A stretch of 60,000 bases of DNA, taken from positions 28,744,740 to 28,804,739 of the forward strand of contig CAIIXF020000009.1 in the NCBI GenBank assembly GCA_903813345.2, written 5' to 3'. The translations under genes and the position numbers were made by a program. The DNA comes from Owenia fusiformis (Eukaryota > Annelida > Polychaeta > Sabellida > Oweniidae). Within the stretch, counting starts at the first letter, position 1, and the number at the start of each line of letters is the position of its first letter. Below, one piece after another: positions 24,553 to 60,000 of the stretch. The notes beneath the pieces are model-generated. The model had not been told where the DNA came from, did not search any database, and saw only the letters and a list, made by a program, of their open reading frames with translations.

Positions 24553-24770
24553 TCTGATACTTTAATAATATCTACATTATGTTAGCAACAATACATATTT
24601 GAAATTCAAACTTACATTTACTGAAAACCTGCTGAACGCTGATTGTATTCTATTCGGTAAAGTATTTAAAATTCAAATTTTAACCGTTTACATAAAATTG
24701 TCGCATCATACGGCAATTATTACGCTATAATCACCGCATTATAGGGCAATTGAGCCTAGCATCTCCACTG

Positions 24771-25873
24771 TCATAAGGTATTGAATCATTAATTAATAAA
24801 TTAATAATTTATTTAGACAGCATAATTTATATAATTGGATTTTATTTTGAAAAATGTATCCATGATAAGTTAGCAAGTCAATTCATTGAACTTTCATTTT
24901 CAGTAAAATGAATACATAGACAATATGTACAAAAATTCTAGCTCAATATACAAAATATACAATGAAGAGAAAAATAATGACTATAAATAAAAGGTCACCT
25001 CACAGTTTTAGGTTCATTGCAATACCCAAAAGGTCTAACATTTAATTGATGGAGGATAGAGTCAATCAATATCCATATCCCCTTAAAAATGTTTTTTCAA
25101 AGTAAAATCTTTGTCTTGCATCAAGCCTCTGGAGTCTGGACCCCCCCCCCCTATCTACTCGGGGGAAGACCAATTGAGTCCTTCGTTTATGCATGATATC
25201 CGACTGAATACATTAAGCAACACCATCCAGTGTCTAAGAGATGGAGTTTGTAATCACTGATAACCGCTATCAGTTTGGGGATGCAGGTACAGCAGCTTTC
25301 TGGAAAAAAGATTGAGTGTTCATGTAGATTATGGATGTTTATGTATCTAAACAGTACTACAACTATTTTGTAGAGATCTTACACTTAACACAGATTTTCA
25401 CTTTTAATTCTCAATTTTTGAGGCCTGTATTAGAAAGACAGTACTATTGTTGCAATCAGTTACAGTTACTTAGTTTAACAGTTTAAAGTGTAAAACTGCA
25501 ACATTTATCTCAGGGGAATTTTGCATAAAACCATTTCACAAATATGAAAAATTGGACTTAGTATTCCTGTTGTTCCTGGATTCCAGTTAAACAAATGAAT
25601 AAATGGACATGGGGATTCAATAGCTAATCATTCTGCTCTTGAGAACAACATATCAAGATAATTATAATGTGCTCAATTAAATTAGATTATGACATTGTAG
25701 ACGGGAAGTTGAGCTTCTGTTGCACCTCCATCATAAATGAATGGGTTCGTATTCTTTATAATTAGTTGCTCTCTTTGTTGTTACCTATTGTTGCACTTTT
25801 AGTGTTGCACTTTTAGTTGTTTCCCTTTCGCACTTGCGCATACAAAACTAATAATAATGTATTCATAACTCAC
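24771..25873. other. Non-coding stretch downstream of the last TBCD exon seen
   Basis: A C run occurs at about 25141-25150. If the TBCD exon at 25874 is read through its donor, the first in-frame stop on the minus strand is at 25799-25801. A short final TBCD exon could also lie here, but none could be singled out. Confidence 0.3.
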
Positions 25874-58949
<33,076 letters not shown>

Positions 58950-58994
58950 CTGGAGAGGTTATGTTACATTATTTGACAAGCATCAAACAATACT

Positions 58995-59265
58995 GGGACA
59001 TTTAGTGAACATTGACTCACTGACTAGTAAACATTGAAACATTGACAAGTGAACATTGACTCATTGACTAGTGAACACTGACTCATTGACTTGTGAAGAT
59101 TGACTCATTGACTAGTGAACATTGACTCAGTGACTAGTAAACATTGACCCATTGACTAGTGAACATTGACTAGTGAACATTGACTCATTGACTAGTGAAT
59201 ATTGACTCATTGACAAGTGAACATTGACTCATTGACAAGTGAACATTGACTCATTGACTAGAGCA
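58995..59265. repeat. Minisatellite GTGAACATTGACTCATTGACTA
   Basis: About 12 units of AACATTGACTCATTGACTAG (22-23 bp, some halved), 45 bp upstream of the acceptor of the TBCD exon 58813-58949. Confidence 0.9.
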
Positions 59266-59461
59266 TTCTATTTTAATAACATAAGGTGAACATGATTTTT
59301 GATTCATATGAACTAACAGTTCTTGCTCCAAAGCGTCATTTTTGTAGCATCAGAGAGTCAACATACAGTATAAAAAATGTTGAAAAAATAATGCCATCAC
59401 TAATTATGAAAAGTGCTATTATAGCTTTGAGTGATTCAATCTGATAAAGATGAACAGATTA

Positions 59462-60000
59462 GCAACTAGACAGACTATTAGTGGGCTTCACCATATCCCT
59501 AACAGCTAGACAAACTATTAGTGGGCTTCACCATATCCCTAACAGCTAGACAGACTATTAGTGGGCTTCACCATATCCGTAACAGCTAGACAGACTATTA
59601 GTGGGCTTCACCATATCCCTAACAGCTAGACAGACTATTAGTGGGCTTCACCATATCCGTAACAGCTAGACAGACTATTAGTGGGCTTCACCATATCCCT
59701 AACAGCTAGACAGACTATTAGTGGGCTTCACCATATCCCTAACAGCTAGACAAACTATTAGTGGGCTTCACCATATCCCTAACAGCTAGACAGACTATTA
59801 GTGGGCTTCACCATATCCGTAACAGCTAGACAGACTATTAGTGGGCTTCACCATATCCGTAACAGCTAGACAGACTATTAGTGGGCTTCACCATATCCCT
59901 AACAGCTAGACAGACTATTAGTGGGCTTCACCATATCCCTAACAGCTAGACAAACTATTAGTGGGCTTCACCATATCCCTAACAGCTAGACAGACTATTA
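59462..60000. repeat. Homogeneous 40-bp minisatellite running off the window
   Basis: More than 13 units of AACAGCTAGACAGACTATTA GTGGGCTTCACCATATCCCT at exactly 40-bp spacing. Only two positions vary (CAGAC/CAAAC, CCCT/CCGT). The array reaches the right edge, so its full size is unknown. It lies in the TBCD intron leading to exon 58813-58949. Confidence 0.95.

Larger units (their letters stand above)
20778..24770. mobile_element. 4.0-kb TIR element with TSD TCATA
   Basis: The left end CAGTGGAGACGATGGGCTCA ATTGCC is mirrored by GGCAATTGAGCCTAGCATCT CCACTG. TCATA flanks both ends (20773-20777 and 24771-24775). A palindromic GATACGGCAATTGCCGTATC lies just inside the left end. The interior holds a nested TACAGGGTGGGC element, divergent tandem repeats and two SINE copies, and no transposase frame. 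It is a large non-autonomous element that has collected other insertions. Confidence 0.7.

Noticed and set aside
59462-60000. CRISPR-like regular array at the right edge
   Set aside because: There are no spacers. The whole 40-bp unit repeats.

Overview
This is animal nuclear DNA. It is AT-rich, has GT-AG introns, is dense in transposon relics and minisatellites, and shows no bacterial operon structure. The one gene I can name with certainty is that of a bilaterian-type animal. The tRNA-derived SINEs, the TA-flanked terminal-inverted-repeat elements and the GGAC/GACA-rich repeats would suit a marine invertebrate. I cannot place the phylum from this window.

Left third (about 1-25.8 kb, + strand). 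A three-exon gene reads as a small secreted prohormone. There is a TATA box at 7299, a signal-peptide exon at 7463-7544, a peptide exon at 14615-14833 and a terminal exon at 15467-15531. All splice phases match and give 121 residues, with one 33-residue segment lying between a KR site and an amidation-type GKR site. Its 7-kb intron holds a 738-bp foldback element, a 40-bp minisatellite of about 34 copies, a dead LINE 3' end and a small MITE. The rest of this third is mobile DNA: a 1.2-kb element with TIRs starting CACGGTGCC and a 5-bp target duplication, a 4.0-kb TIR element with a TCATA duplication, two identical tRNA-derived SINE copies, and several TA-flanked elements ending CAGGGTGGGC.

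Right part (25.9-58.9 kb, - strand). I reconstruct 23 consecutive, phase-consistent exons of tubulin-folding cofactor D (TBCD), about 862 residues. They cover the protein from near human residue 330 almost to the C terminus. The first exons lie beyond the right edge. In two introns a minisatellite starts exactly at the 5' splice site and its unit carries the donor: a 30-bp unit (about 32 copies) after exon 48367-48507 and a 42-bp unit (12 copies) after exon 33241-33344.

Inside the TBCD intron 34613-40634, on the opposite strand, lies a single-exon cGAS/Mab-21-like nucleotidyltransferase (cGLR type, 37969-39531). Its GS, E-x-D and third-Asp catalytic residues are kept, but one in-frame TAA sits four codons before the first Asp/Glu pair. 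A 5'-truncated LINE with a clear target-site duplication has inserted just upstream of it. Tandem repeats, LINE 3' ends and a family of elements ending in a GTGGTGACAT hairpin fill the other TBCD introns.
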